Shown piece by piece: positions 27,225-36,010 of a DNA stretch of 64,000 nt; the first letter of the stretch is position 1, and each line of letters opens with the position of its first letter. The notes beneath the pieces were generated by a model. That model searched no databases. It was not told the origin of the DNA and saw only the letters and a program-made list of their open reading frames with translations. The translations under genes were made by a program, and so were the position numbers. Origin of the DNA: Gammaproteobacteria bacterium (GTDB lineage Bacteria > Pseudomonadota > Gammaproteobacteria > Pseudomonadales > JAUIET01); the NCBI GenBank assembly GCA_030429735.1, contig JAUIET010000004.1:1-64000 (forward strand), read 5' to 3'.

Positions 27225-27242
27225 CGCAGCCCTTAGGCTGTG
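27225..27242. terminator. Short hairpin between convergent genes
   Basis: CGCAGCC (27225-27231), CTTA, GGCTGTG (27236-27242) forms a 7-bp stem with one G-U pair. It covers the gap and the stop codon of the leftward MMPL gene. No T-tract follows on either strand, so intrinsic termination is doubtful. Confidence 0.3.
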
Positions 27243-29572
27243 TTGTCGTTGTATCCAGCATTGAGAGCCAGGGCTAATGCGGGAAGCAATGTTAGGGAAC
27301 CCAACATATTCCAGAAAAACATAAACGTTAGCATCAGGCCCATGTCCGCCTGAAACTTGATCGGTGAGAAAATCCAGGTGCCAACGCCCACGGCAAGAGT
27401 AAGACCTGTGAATGCAACCGCGCTGCCACTGGTCTTCAGGGCTTCAAAATACGCGTTGCGCAGAGAACTTTGTGCAGACAGTGCTTCACGCATCGCACTG
27501 TATATATAGATACCATAGTCCACGCCGATACCAACGCCTAATGCAATGACCGGCAGGGTAGCGACTTTCACACCAATGCCAAGGAAAACCATCAGTGCCT
27601 GAGCCAGCACTGACGTTAATGCCAGGGGTATTACGATACAGGCGGTCACCCGGGCGGAGCGAAAATTCAACAGGCATAGAAGAATAACGACGGCGTAAAC
27701 CCAGGCCAGCATTCGGTATTGGGCCTCGCTAATAACCCTATTAGTAGCCGCCTCAATACCGGCATTGCCTGCGGCTAAAGTAAACTTCAGCGAATCAGAG
27801 TTGTGCTCAGCCGCAAATTTTTCTGCGGCAGTCACCACAGCCTGCAGCGTCTCGGCTTTGTGGTCGTCCAGGAACAGTAATATGGGCACCATACTGCAAT
27901 CTGTATTCAGAAGATTGCTAGGCACGCGACTTAGCGAATTATTCAGGATGTACTGATTATTGCTCAGCGCATGCCATTTTGGGTGACCTTCATTCATTCC
28001 CATGATAACTAATTTGGAAATATCCACCAGCGACAGCACAGATTGCACACCGGCTACGTTTTGCATCACCGTCTGGAATTGATCGATTTTGGCCAAGGTA
28101 TTTGCCACCCCACACTGCTGAACGTCGGTTGTCGCCATGACCACAAATACATCGGTGCTGGTAGCGTAGTTCGCTGTTAAATAGGCATTGTCAAGGTTGT
28201 AGCGGGAGTCTGCACGCAACTCTGGCGCACCTGGGTCAAGGTCACCAATCTGCTGTTGCTGACCAAAGTACAAACCGACTAGGAACAAGGCACTACTGAA
28301 CGCGATTAGGGTATAGGCAGGTCGTTTCGTTGCGAGGGCAGAGAGCAAGTGCCATTGCTTGAAATCAGATGTCTGCTTGCTGGTAAGGTAATTCCGACCA
28401 CCACGGCTGATTCCAGTAAACGATAATACGATAGGGAGTAATATAAGATTGGTCACGATCAGAACGGCAACGCCCATACTCGCTGTCATAGCCAGTTCCT
28501 GGATAACCGGTATATCGATAACGCGCAGAGTGAGGAATCCAACGCCATCACTGAGTAAGGCAATGAAGCCCGGTTTGCTGATTTGCAGAAAACTGATTCT
28601 TGCGGCGTCCGCTTTTGCTTCTCCGGACAAGCAATGCTTGGAAAATCGCTTCACTATTTGCACGGAATGGCTTATGCCTATAGCAAATACAAGAAACGGT
28701 ACCAGCATCGAATATGGGTCTAAGCCGAACCCCAGAGTCTTCAGTAAGCCCAACTGCCAAACCACGCCAATCGTAGAGCACAACAGCGGAATACTGGTGC
28801 ACCAGTAACAACGAAAATAGGCAAATAGCATAACAGCCGTTATAAGGAAGGCAATTGCGAAGAAAACAGCAACCTGACTGGCTCCGTCAATTAGATCACC
28901 AATCAGTTTTGCGAAACCAATAATGTGTATTTTTATCTGATCGGACTGATACTTATCGCGTATTTTCTCCTCCAGCTGCGCCGATAATTCTTGATAGTCA
29001 AGACGCTCTCCGGTTTGCGGGTTAACATCACTTAGCGGCGCCAGTATGATCGATGATTTAAAATCGTTGGCAACCATGCGGCCGATCTGGCCGGATTTCA
29101 ATGTATTGTCTCTCAACTGCTGCACGCTTTCTGTCGAGCCATCGTAGCTGTCTGGAATAACGCTGCCACCGACAAAACCCTCCTCGGTGACTTCTTGCCA
29201 ACGCACGCTGGGTGTCCACAGAGACTGAAGTCCAGACCGATCTACGCCAGGTATGTAAAAGACCTCGTCGGTGATCTTTTCCAATAAGGCCTGGTAATCT
29301 GCGTTGAAAATGTCACCGCTTCGGGTTTCAACGACAATACGCACCGAATTTCCCAACCCTGACAGGTCATCACGATTTTCAAGGTAGTTGACAATATAGG
29401 GGTGTGAAACCGGTAACATTTTAAGAAAGCTTGCATCAGCACGCAGCTGCGAGGCCTGATACAGCAGCAAAAGTGTGAGTGCTGCGAAAACTGCGAGCAT
29501 TAGTTTTCGATAGCTAAATATTGCGTTTGCTATCGCTCTGTAAAAACGACCGTATTGGCTTTCATCTGTCAT
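27233..29572 (-). CDS. MMPL/RND-superfamily transporter
   Basis: This 779-residue inner-membrane protein has one N-terminal helix, a periplasmic domain of about 200 residues, a block of five to six helices, a second periplasmic domain and a second helix block (GIGVDYGIYIYSAMREAL near the C-terminus). This two-fold layout is that of MMPL and sterol-sensing-like RND proteins. Such proteins export or move lipids and other hydrophobic molecules. The gene is the distal member of a leftward operon with a YCF48-like, a DUF1329 and a DUF1302 gene, and its start overlaps the YCF48-like gene stop by 11 bases. The combination suggests an envelope system for a hydrophobic substrate. Confidence 0.9.
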   Translation of the reverse strand: MTDESQYGRFYRAIANAIFSYRKLMLAVFAALTLLLLYQASQLRADASFLKMLPVSHPYIVNYLENRDDLSGLGNSVRIVVETRSGDIFNADYQALLEKITDEVFYIPGVDRSGLQSLWTPSVRWQEVTEEGFVGGSVIPDSYDGSTESVQQLRDNTLKSGQIGRMVANDFKSSIILAPLSDVNPQTGERLDYQELSAQLEEKIRDKYQSDQIKIHIIGFAKLIGDLIDGASQVAVFFAIAFLITAVMLFAYFRCYWCTSIPLLCSTIGVVWQLGLLKTLGFGLDPYSMLVPFLVFAIGISHSVQIVKRFSKHCLSGEAKADAARISFLQISKPGFIALLSDGVGFLTLRVIDIPVIQELAMTASMGVAVLIVTNLILLPIVLSFTGISRGGRNYLTSKQTSDFKQWHLLSALATKRPAYTLIAFSSALFLVGLYFGQQQQIGDLDPGAPELRADSRYNLDNAYLTANYATSTDVFVVMATTDVQQCGVANTLAKIDQFQTVMQNVAGVQSVLSLVDISKLVIMGMNEGHPKWHALSNNQYILNNSLSRVPSNLLNTDCSMVPILLFLDDHKAETLQAVVTAAEKFAAEHNSDSLKFTLAAGNAGIEAATNRVISEAQYRMLAWVYAVVILLCLLNFRSARVTACIVIPLALTSVLAQALMVFLGIGVKVATLPVIALGVGIGVDYGIYIYSAMREALSAQSSLRNAYFEALKTSGSAVAFTGLTLAVGVGTWIFSPIKFQADMGLMLTFMFFWNMLGSLTLLPALALALNAGYNDNTA

Positions 29573-30716
29573 GCTGTGTAAAAGTGTTATAAGGTATTTT
29601 TATTAATCCTTTCATACTGGCCAACAATACGTCGCCACTATGTGTTTTTGCCAGACCAGTAAAACTGTTGCGACTGCTGTGATAGCTGGCCTGAAATGCG
29701 GTGCCGTTGTTGATGCTGGACAGCAGCGCACCGGCTGCACCAGCTAGCAAGACCTTGCCATTGGGAAGCAGAAGGTCGGCAAACAGGCTTGCGGTATTTT
29801 CGCTGCTTACCGCTTGCCAGCTAGCGCCCGCATCCTTGCTCAGGTAGATGTTGCCGCGAAGCCCATAGCACAGCAGATCTGTACCATTGACTATGCTGAG
29901 GCCAAATAAACTGCCGTCATAAGGAGAGGTGAGTGAATTCCATGAGACACCATTGTCAGCGGATCGATACAGAATGCCGAGTTCGCCACTGGTGAATAGT
30001 GTTCCGTCCTGCGCAACCACCAGGGAGTAAAGATGATATCGATCGGTGTTGCTAAGCTGCGTGCCGCCATATACCCATTCGACACCGGCGTTATTGGTTT
30101 TGTACAGCATTCCATAGGCACCCACCGCCCAGCCGTTGTTTTTATCTAAAAAGTAGACATCGAGAAACGGGTCATTCGGGCCGTTGTCCAACGCTCGTTG
30201 CGCATCTTCAACGGCGTATTCGGCGTCTTCCAGTTGCAGTCGCAGTTCCTGCAGGTGTTCTGGATCGGATGCTGAAGATTCCAGTGTGGCGAGTATATTA
30301 CCTATTCTTGTTACTTCTCCGAGACAATGTTCTAACCACGCCTGATTAACGTCATTGCCATCGTATTGCAATTGCCAGCTTTTTCCACCGTCGTTACTGT
30401 GCAGTATCACGCTGCCGTGCCCGACTGCCCAACCGTAATCTGGGGTTGGGAAGTGTACGGCAGTGAGGGTAACAGATACTGGCACGCGTGCTTGCTGCCA
30501 GCTTGAGCCGTCATCCTCGGAGTACACGATCAATCCGCGTTCACCCACTGCGACTATTCGTTGACCGGTATTCTCAAGGTCAAGATATTGATGGGTATCA
30601 AGCCGGTCTTGCTGAATGGCAGGCGTAAAGGGATAGCTTGCCGCGGAATGGTATGCGGCAAACAATAGTACCAGGAGCACTACAATGCCGAGTAAGATGT
30701 GATGCTTGTGTGGCAT
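29562..30716 (-). CDS. YCF48/BNR-repeat beta-propeller protein
   Basis: This 384-residue protein has an N-terminal membrane or signal segment (about 7-25) and then repeated Asp-box/BNR motifs such as SEDDGSSWQQA, SNDGGKSWQLQ, SADNGVSWNS and SKDAGASWQAV. These match the photosystem II stability factor HCF136/YCF48 propeller. In non-photosynthetic bacteria the role is unknown. A predicted helical insert rich in Glu and Leu (HLQELRLQLEDAEYAVEDAQ, about residues 155-175) interrupts the propeller. It lies between the MMPL and DUF1329 genes, with an 11-base overlap with the former. Confidence 0.88.
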   Translation of the reverse strand: MPHKHHILLGIVVLLVLLFAAYHSAASYPFTPAIQQDRLDTHQYLDLENTGQRIVAVGERGLIVYSEDDGSSWQQARVPVSVTLTAVHFPTPDYGWAVGHGSVILHSNDGGKSWQLQYDGNDVNQAWLEHCLGEVTRIGNILATLESSASDPEHLQELRLQLEDAEYAVEDAQRALDNGPNDPFLDVYFLDKNNGWAVGAYGMLYKTNNAGVEWVYGGTQLSNTDRYHLYSLVVAQDGTLFTSGELGILYRSADNGVSWNSLTSPYDGSLFGLSIVNGTDLLCYGLRGNIYLSKDAGASWQAVSSENTASLFADLLLPNGKVLLAGAAGALLSSINNGTAFQASYHSSRNSFTGLAKTHSGDVLLASMKGLIKIPYNTFTQHDR

Positions 30717-30730
30717 TCGTCCGTACTCTG

Positions 30731-32110
30731 TTAACGTCTACCAGACCGCCTGAGTGCTGCAGGTGTGAAATCGTCGAAACTCCCCTGGTAGTCAAAATCG
30801 TACTGGTAGCCGGATTCTTCATTATCCAGCCCAATAACCAGGTAACGTCCAGATAGCACGTCGTGAAGTGACTCTGCGGCCAGCCAGGGAATCTTTACCT
30901 GATAGTGCATGATAGGGTGCGCCTCCTTGTACTTCCAGAGTTCGCCACGACCATCATAGTGATCTACCAGGGCGATTTGCCAGGTATCTTCGTCCACATA
31001 AAACGTCCGGCGTGCATAAATATGTCGCGCACCTGCTTTTAATGTGGCCTCGACTACCCAGGTACGATGCAGCTCGTATCGCAGATGGTCCGGGTTTAAA
31101 TGACCTTTCAGCAGAATGTCTTTATAGCTTAGATTTCCATCACGGAGTTTGTAAGAGTTATAGGGTATAAGCATCTCGCGTTTTTCAACAAGCTTCCAGT
31201 CATAGCGGTCTGGCGCGCCATTGAACAAATCCAGGTCGTCAGCTGTTCGCAGCCCATCTGATGCAGTGCCGGGACCATCATAGGCAATATTGGGTGCCCG
31301 CCTTACCCGGCGCTGACCGGCGTTGTAGACCCACGCTGATCGCGGTTCCTTTACCTGGTCGATATTCTCGTGAACTAACAGCACATCACCTTCTACGCGT
31401 GCCGGAGCCAATAAACGTTGTAAGAATACAAACAAGCGATTCGGATAGGGGTTGTTCGGTACTCGATTCGCAAACATTACTTGCTCTTCAAACAGTACCG
31501 GGCTGAAATTTCCATTCGCTTGTACCGGAATTTGTGTGTAACGGCGTTCGACCCCCAGTGCAGTACGGTAACGAGCTATGTGATTCCAGATCACCTCAAT
31601 GCCAGATGAGGGAATGGGAAAGGGTGTGGTTGACACAAAATCACGCAAGCCATTACCGCCCTCAACCAGCTCGGTTCGAACAGCACCCTGCTTGATTTCA
31701 TCGTACACGCGTTGTGGTAGTGCTGCACTACGTCGAGACGGGTATACGTTGAGTCGATAGGTGTCCGGATATCGCTTTAACATTGCGAACTGCCCCGGTG
31801 ATAAGGCAGCTTGGTACTGCTGGTAATTATTGGCATCAATCGTATACAGAGGCTTGTCCGAGGCGAACGGATCCACCAATTTCTCGCCTTTTACATAGTT
31901 TGCCGGTGGATTTTCTATCCCGCCTGTCCACTCCGGTATTGTTCCTGCCGAGTTCCCGGCGCGTTCTGCGCCGATTGGCGTTAACTCCGGCCCTCCCAAT
32001 CGTGCCGCTTGCGCTGCCGAAATTTTTGCTGCAGAGGGATGCGCCGTAATTAGCAGCACAACTGCAATAGCGAACAACATGGCTTGATTGGGTGTGCTTT
32101 GGGTGTTCAT
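30731..32110 (-). CDS. DUF1329 family exported protein
   Basis: This 459-residue protein has a signal peptide (about 11-28, LFAIAVVLLITAHPSAA) and the DUF1329 hallmark LGGPELTPIGAERAGN with TIPEWTGGI. The C-terminal half includes RTFYVDEDTWQIALVDHYDGRG, reminiscent of LolB/LolA-like outer-membrane lipoprotein-sorting folds. The family usually sits beside DUF1302, YCF48-like and MMPL genes, as here. Location is probably periplasmic or outer membrane. A lipid-handling role is an inference from neighbours and fold resemblance. Confidence 0.88.
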   Translation of the reverse strand: MNTQSTPNQAMLFAIAVVLLITAHPSAAKISAAQAARLGGPELTPIGAERAGNSAGTIPEWTGGIENPPANYVKGEKLVDPFASDKPLYTIDANNYQQYQAALSPGQFAMLKRYPDTYRLNVYPSRRSAALPQRVYDEIKQGAVRTELVEGGNGLRDFVSTTPFPIPSSGIEVIWNHIARYRTALGVERRYTQIPVQANGNFSPVLFEEQVMFANRVPNNPYPNRLFVFLQRLLAPARVEGDVLLVHENIDQVKEPRSAWVYNAGQRRVRRAPNIAYDGPGTASDGLRTADDLDLFNGAPDRYDWKLVEKREMLIPYNSYKLRDGNLSYKDILLKGHLNPDHLRYELHRTWVVEATLKAGARHIYARRTFYVDEDTWQIALVDHYDGRGELWKYKEAHPIMHYQVKIPWLAAESLHDVLSGRYLVIGLDNEESGYQYDFDYQGSFDDFTPAALRRSGRR

Positions 32111-32138
32111 GCTCCAGGCCTCAGATGATTATGTGTTG

Positions 32139-34004
32139 TTAGAATGCGATGGAGAAACTGAAAGAGATAAAATCTCGATCATTGATTTCATTGTAATCGC
32201 CACCAAAATAATTCGTGTACGAAAGGTTGGCTTGGTAAAGATTAAGATACTCAGCCTGTAAGCCAACGCTAATCGCTTTACTGCCTTCATTAAAATTAGG
32301 AGGTGGTGCGTAACCCTGCACATCGTGGGACCATGCAATGCTGGGAGTCAGGTTGATTCCCATGAAGGCATCCGAGTAATCAAGACTGGCGCGCACTCGA
32401 TAGCCCCAGGAAAAGCTTGTGATGTAACCATCATTAGTGCAGTTTTGTGGCTGGGTGTTTGGTTGCACCAGCAGGGGAGTGGTGTTGTTTGCGCACTGAA
32501 CCGGTCCAAATGCGGTGTTCACTGTACCGATGTTGCCAATACCAAAAGCGGGTGACCGGCCAAAGCGCAATTCACGATCGCTCGGCAGCCCGCTAATGCG
32601 ATCTGCGCCTATTTCCGTCACGAAGCTCAAGCGTTGTGCGCCAAGAACCTGCTCAAAGAATCGAAGGAAGGTGAATTGCAGCTGAGTAAATTCAACCTCT
32701 CTATAGCCTTGCACAACGCCGCGTGGCCCCGCATCAAGCACAGCTTGCGACATTTGGCTCCATGGCGCGAGATTGCCCAGTGCCAAAGCCTGGTTGATCT
32801 CAGTTGTATTGATGGCCAGTGGCAATGCAGGTCTGTAACTCAGTTCGCCAGACACTGCCCATGCGTTTATGTTGGTGGCAAAGCTCAAAGCAAATACTTC
32901 TATATCTTCCGGAAAAGCAAAGAAATATTGCGGTTTATCTTCCTCACTGAGGCCCAACAGGGACTGACCTGGTACGGTGCTGTTAATGCCACTGAAAATC
33001 GGTGTACGGCTGTGGTAGTTAATGTAATAGGCGCCAAATTCAGTGTAGTTCAGTTGCTCGGCGAAGTACCTGAGCGCCAGGCCCCATTGGCCACTGTCAT
33101 CGGGTGTTGTGTCAGCGGCGCGAGAAATAAACGTCGGTAATGGGATGTTGCCCTCAAACATATCGCGATCTGTAAACGTAGAGAACAAAGTAAGCGTATT
33201 ACATCCACCGCCTGATACATCCGCGTTGGAAAAATAAGTGCCGCATGGATCGAGAACGGTGGCTTCCCATTCGTATTGATAAAAGGCCTCCGCGCTGAGG
33301 TTTTGAGTAAGGCCGATATTGGTATACAGCAGACCAACAGGCAGCAGCGCCTCTTTGAGCTCTGCACCTGGTTTTCGCAATGCTGTTACATCAACCGGAT
33401 TGATGGTATTCACACTGTTTTGTATAAAAGTCGATTCGCCCCAACTGAGAACCTGTTTGCCGATCCTGAGTTCAAGAGGCATCTCACCCCATTGCAGATC
33501 CGCGTATACATAGGCATCGAGCAACTCAAAGCCAGAAAATTTTGCCAGATCATCGTGATTGGAATCGTCTAGACTGCTGCCTGGTATGTAGCCATTGGCT
33601 GAACTGCCATGAGGTCGCGAACCGGATTTCAATTCTTCGTCGTACCAGTATTTCACGCGGCTGAAGAGCCCGACGTTCTTATAGGCAAGATCCAGGTCAT
33701 GAAAACCTTTTATAACCAGTGAGTACGGCTCATTTTTACTGAAATTCAGGTTGCCGTCGTCAGTGACGCTGGCCGAGGCACGACCAATACCGTTGGTATT
33801 GCCCGGGCTCAGCAAGTCTGGATCCGGGGCCTCGGCACGCCAGCTGACGCCAACTGACAGTGTCGAAGTAAAAGTACCCTCGATGTCGCCCCAGTTAAAT
33901 TTGATCGCGGCAGCCGGGAACGACATTAACACCGCGCTTATTGCCATCACAATTCTGCAATGACATGGCGAACCTGCGTGAATTGAATGAATTGCAGCGC
34001 CCAT
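32139..34004 (-). CDS. DUF1302 family outer-membrane beta-barrel protein
   Basis: This 621-residue protein has a signal peptide (cleavage around AAAIKFNWG, about residue 35) and the DUF1302 start, IEGTFTSTLSVGVSWR. Alternating hydrophobic strands and the C-terminal SFSFSIAF ending in Phe are characteristic of an outer-membrane barrel. It is the first gene of the leftward operon and probably provides the outer-membrane pore for the DUF1329/MMPL system. A 14-bp palindrome lies 53 bases upstream of the start. The substrate is unknown. Confidence 0.88.
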   Translation of the reverse strand: MGAAIHSIHAGSPCHCRIVMAISAVLMSFPAAAIKFNWGDIEGTFTSTLSVGVSWRAEAPDPDLLSPGNTNGIGRASASVTDDGNLNFSKNEPYSLVIKGFHDLDLAYKNVGLFSRVKYWYDEELKSGSRPHGSSANGYIPGSSLDDSNHDDLAKFSGFELLDAYVYADLQWGEMPLELRIGKQVLSWGESTFIQNSVNTINPVDVTALRKPGAELKEALLPVGLLYTNIGLTQNLSAEAFYQYEWEATVLDPCGTYFSNADVSGGGCNTLTLFSTFTDRDMFEGNIPLPTFISRAADTTPDDSGQWGLALRYFAEQLNYTEFGAYYINYHSRTPIFSGINSTVPGQSLLGLSEEDKPQYFFAFPEDIEVFALSFATNINAWAVSGELSYRPALPLAINTTEINQALALGNLAPWSQMSQAVLDAGPRGVVQGYREVEFTQLQFTFLRFFEQVLGAQRLSFVTEIGADRISGLPSDRELRFGRSPAFGIGNIGTVNTAFGPVQCANNTTPLLVQPNTQPQNCTNDGYITSFSWGYRVRASLDYSDAFMGINLTPSIAWSHDVQGYAPPPNFNEGSKAISVGLQAEYLNLYQANLSYTNYFGGDYNEINDRDFISFSFSIAF

Positions 34005-34056
34005 AACCGTTGTCCGTCGTGATCGTGGTTCAATTTACGATCCGATTATAGGCAGC

Positions 34057-34070
34057 ACGCATCGATGCGT
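34057..34070. promoter_or_regulatory. Perfect 14-bp palindrome upstream of the DUF1302 operon
   Basis: ACGCATCGATGCGT is a perfect palindrome located 53 bases before the DUF1302 start, in the 260-bp divergent gap with the Kef-like gene. Its position fits an operator, but no cognate regulator gene is adjacent. Confidence 0.45.
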
Positions 34071-34264
34071 ACTTGATCTAAAACAAGATTTTCTCGGTTA
34101 GCTGCTCATCAGGAGCACAAGGTCATGGTAATGAATCGAGATCAGGGAATTGCCGCGAAGATACGCAATAAGTTAGGCTCTGCGGCACGGAGGTCATACT
34201 CACGCCGTCACTAAAGATGCTAAGCTAAAGCACACAACACTGATAGTTGAATCACTGAGTCACT

Positions 34265-35839
34265 ATGGATTTTTTGTGGGTCGCCGTGGCGTTTGTCTGC
34301 GGTTTTCTTGTCCAAAGAGTCAACCTGCCACCGCTGATTGGCTATCTAGCCGCAGGCTTTGGTTTACATGCGTTGGGCGTTGAGCCTGAATCTTCCATGC
34401 AAACTTTGTCGGACATCGGCGTTGCGCTGTTGTTGTACACAGTGGGGTTGAAGCTTGACGTCACGAGTCTATTGAAAACCGAGATTTGGGGCAGCTCGAT
34501 CGCACAAATGGTTGTTATTGTTCTGCTGACCGTTGCAAACAGCCTGTTGCTTGCCTATTTTGGCTTTCTCTATTTTATCGACCTCGACTGGCAAGCGGCA
34601 GCGCTGATTGGCTTTGCTGTCAGCTTCAGCAGCACAGTTTGCGCCGTGAAATTACTTGAAGATCGAGGTGAGATGCGCGCCCGGCATGGGCAGGTCGCGA
34701 TCGGAATTTTGATTATTCAGGACTTGGCCGCGGTTATATTTGTGTCGATGACTGCCGATAAATCACCCAGTTGGTGGGCGTTGGCATTGTTTGCCTTACC
34801 GTTGCTCAGACCGCTCGTAGACCGGCTACTGATTCAATGTGGACATGGCGAAATGCTGGTGCTGGCTGGCTTCTTTTTGGCATTGGGTGGCGGCGAGTTG
34901 TTTGCTCTTGTCGGCATGAAAGCGCATCTTGGTGCACTGGTTTTTGGTGTGTTATCGAGTGGTCAGAGCAAATCAGGAGAGCTTGCCAAGTCCCTGCTTG
35001 GCTTCAAGGATATCTTTCTGATCGGCTTCTTCCTATCGATCGGTTTTACGGCACTTCCAACCGCTGACATGATGGGCGTGGCGCTGATCATGGCGCTCGC
35101 TCTGCCAGTAAAAACGGCATTGTTCTACTTCTGGCAGGTACGCCTGAAAATTCGCAGCAGAACGGCGTTTTTGTCTTCTCTTAGCCTTTCAAATTACAGT
35201 GAATTTGGTTTGATTGTTTGTGCAGCTAGCACCAGCTATGGTTTGCTCGCAAAAGAATGGCTAGTAATTATGGCTCTGGCTGTGTCGTTTTCGATCATTG
35301 CTTCCAGTATTGCCAATGCAAACGCACACGGTTACTACGCGCGACTGGCGGCGTGGTTAAAACAGTTTGAGAGTTCTGAGCGTTTACCCGAAGATCAGCT
35401 GGAGCAACCTCAGGGAAAGATCTGGGTTTTTGGAATGGGGCGAGTCGGTGCCGGCGCGTACGACAGTTTGAGTAACGAGTTGAATATGGATGTATGTGGT
35501 ATCGACGTTGATTCCGAGCGCGCACTGATGCACTCACGTGATGGTCGCCGGGTTACGCAGGGCGATGCTGAAGATCCGGATTTCTGGGAGCATGTTTCGG
35601 TAGATAATGTGGAACTCATTATCCTTACCATGCCCAACTACAAAGACAACATCGAGGCGATGAAACGGATTCGCCTCGCTGGCTTCGAAGGGAAGACAGC
35701 TGGTATTGCTACATACGAAGATGAAAAACAGCTTTTGCTGGAAGCGGGCGTGGATGTTGTGTTTAATTTGTATGGCAATGCCGGTGCTGGCCTGGCTGAG
35801 CACAGCGTGCACTTCATCGAACCAAACGCAACTGCCTGA
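34265..35839 (+). CDS. Kef-type cation:proton antiporter with TrkA-N domain
   Basis: This 524-residue protein has about 12 membrane helices of the CPA2 family (FLVQRVNLPPLIGYLAAGFGLHALG in pieces, and the IGFAVSFSSTVCAVKLLEDRGE region) and a cytoplasmic Rossmann RCK/TrkA-N domain from about residue 385. That domain starts WVFGMGRVGAGAYD and keeps the acidic residue of GIDVDSE. Such proteins exchange K+ or Na+ for H+ under NAD(H) or similar control; YbaL is the nearest known type. It stands alone. Confidence 0.9.
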   Translation: MDFLWVAVAFVCGFLVQRVNLPPLIGYLAAGFGLHALGVEPESSMQTLSDIGVALLLYTVGLKLDVTSLLKTEIWGSSIAQMVVIVLLTVANSLLLAYFGFLYFIDLDWQAAALIGFAVSFSSTVCAVKLLEDRGEMRARHGQVAIGILIIQDLAAVIFVSMTADKSPSWWALALFALPLLRPLVDRLLIQCGHGEMLVLAGFFLALGGGELFALVGMKAHLGALVFGVLSSGQSKSGELAKSLLGFKDIFLIGFFLSIGFTALPTADMMGVALIMALALPVKTALFYFWQVRLKIRSRTAFLSSLSLSNYSEFGLIVCAASTSYGLLAKEWLVIMALAVSFSIIASSIANANAHGYYARLAAWLKQFESSERLPEDQLEQPQGKIWVFGMGRVGAGAYDSLSNELNMDVCGIDVDSERALMHSRDGRRVTQGDAEDPDFWEHVSVDNVELIILTMPNYKDNIEAMKRIRLAGFEGKTAGIATYEDEKQLLLEAGVDVVFNLYGNAGAGLAEHSVHFIEPNATA

Positions 35840-35939
35840 ACAAGTGAGCGCCGAGCGGTTGTCGCACGAGAGCTGTTAACGGCATAAAAGCGGTGGTAAT
35901 GCTGCCAACGCGTCAATTGAAAGAACTACCCGGAAACTA

Positions 35940-35955
35940 TTTGATTAGAATCAAA
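35940..35955. promoter_or_regulatory. 16-bp palindrome upstream of the HMG-CoA reductase gene
   Basis: TTTGATT-AG-AATCAAA has perfect 7-bp arms and sits 56 bases before the HMG-CoA reductase start. The AT-rich arms and the 2-base spacer resemble regulator binding sites. The binder is unknown. Confidence 0.4.
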
Positions 35956-36010
35956 CGATGGTCTGCTGCGAGCGTTAAAATGATATTAAACCTGCCTGCG
36001 ACCAGCGATC

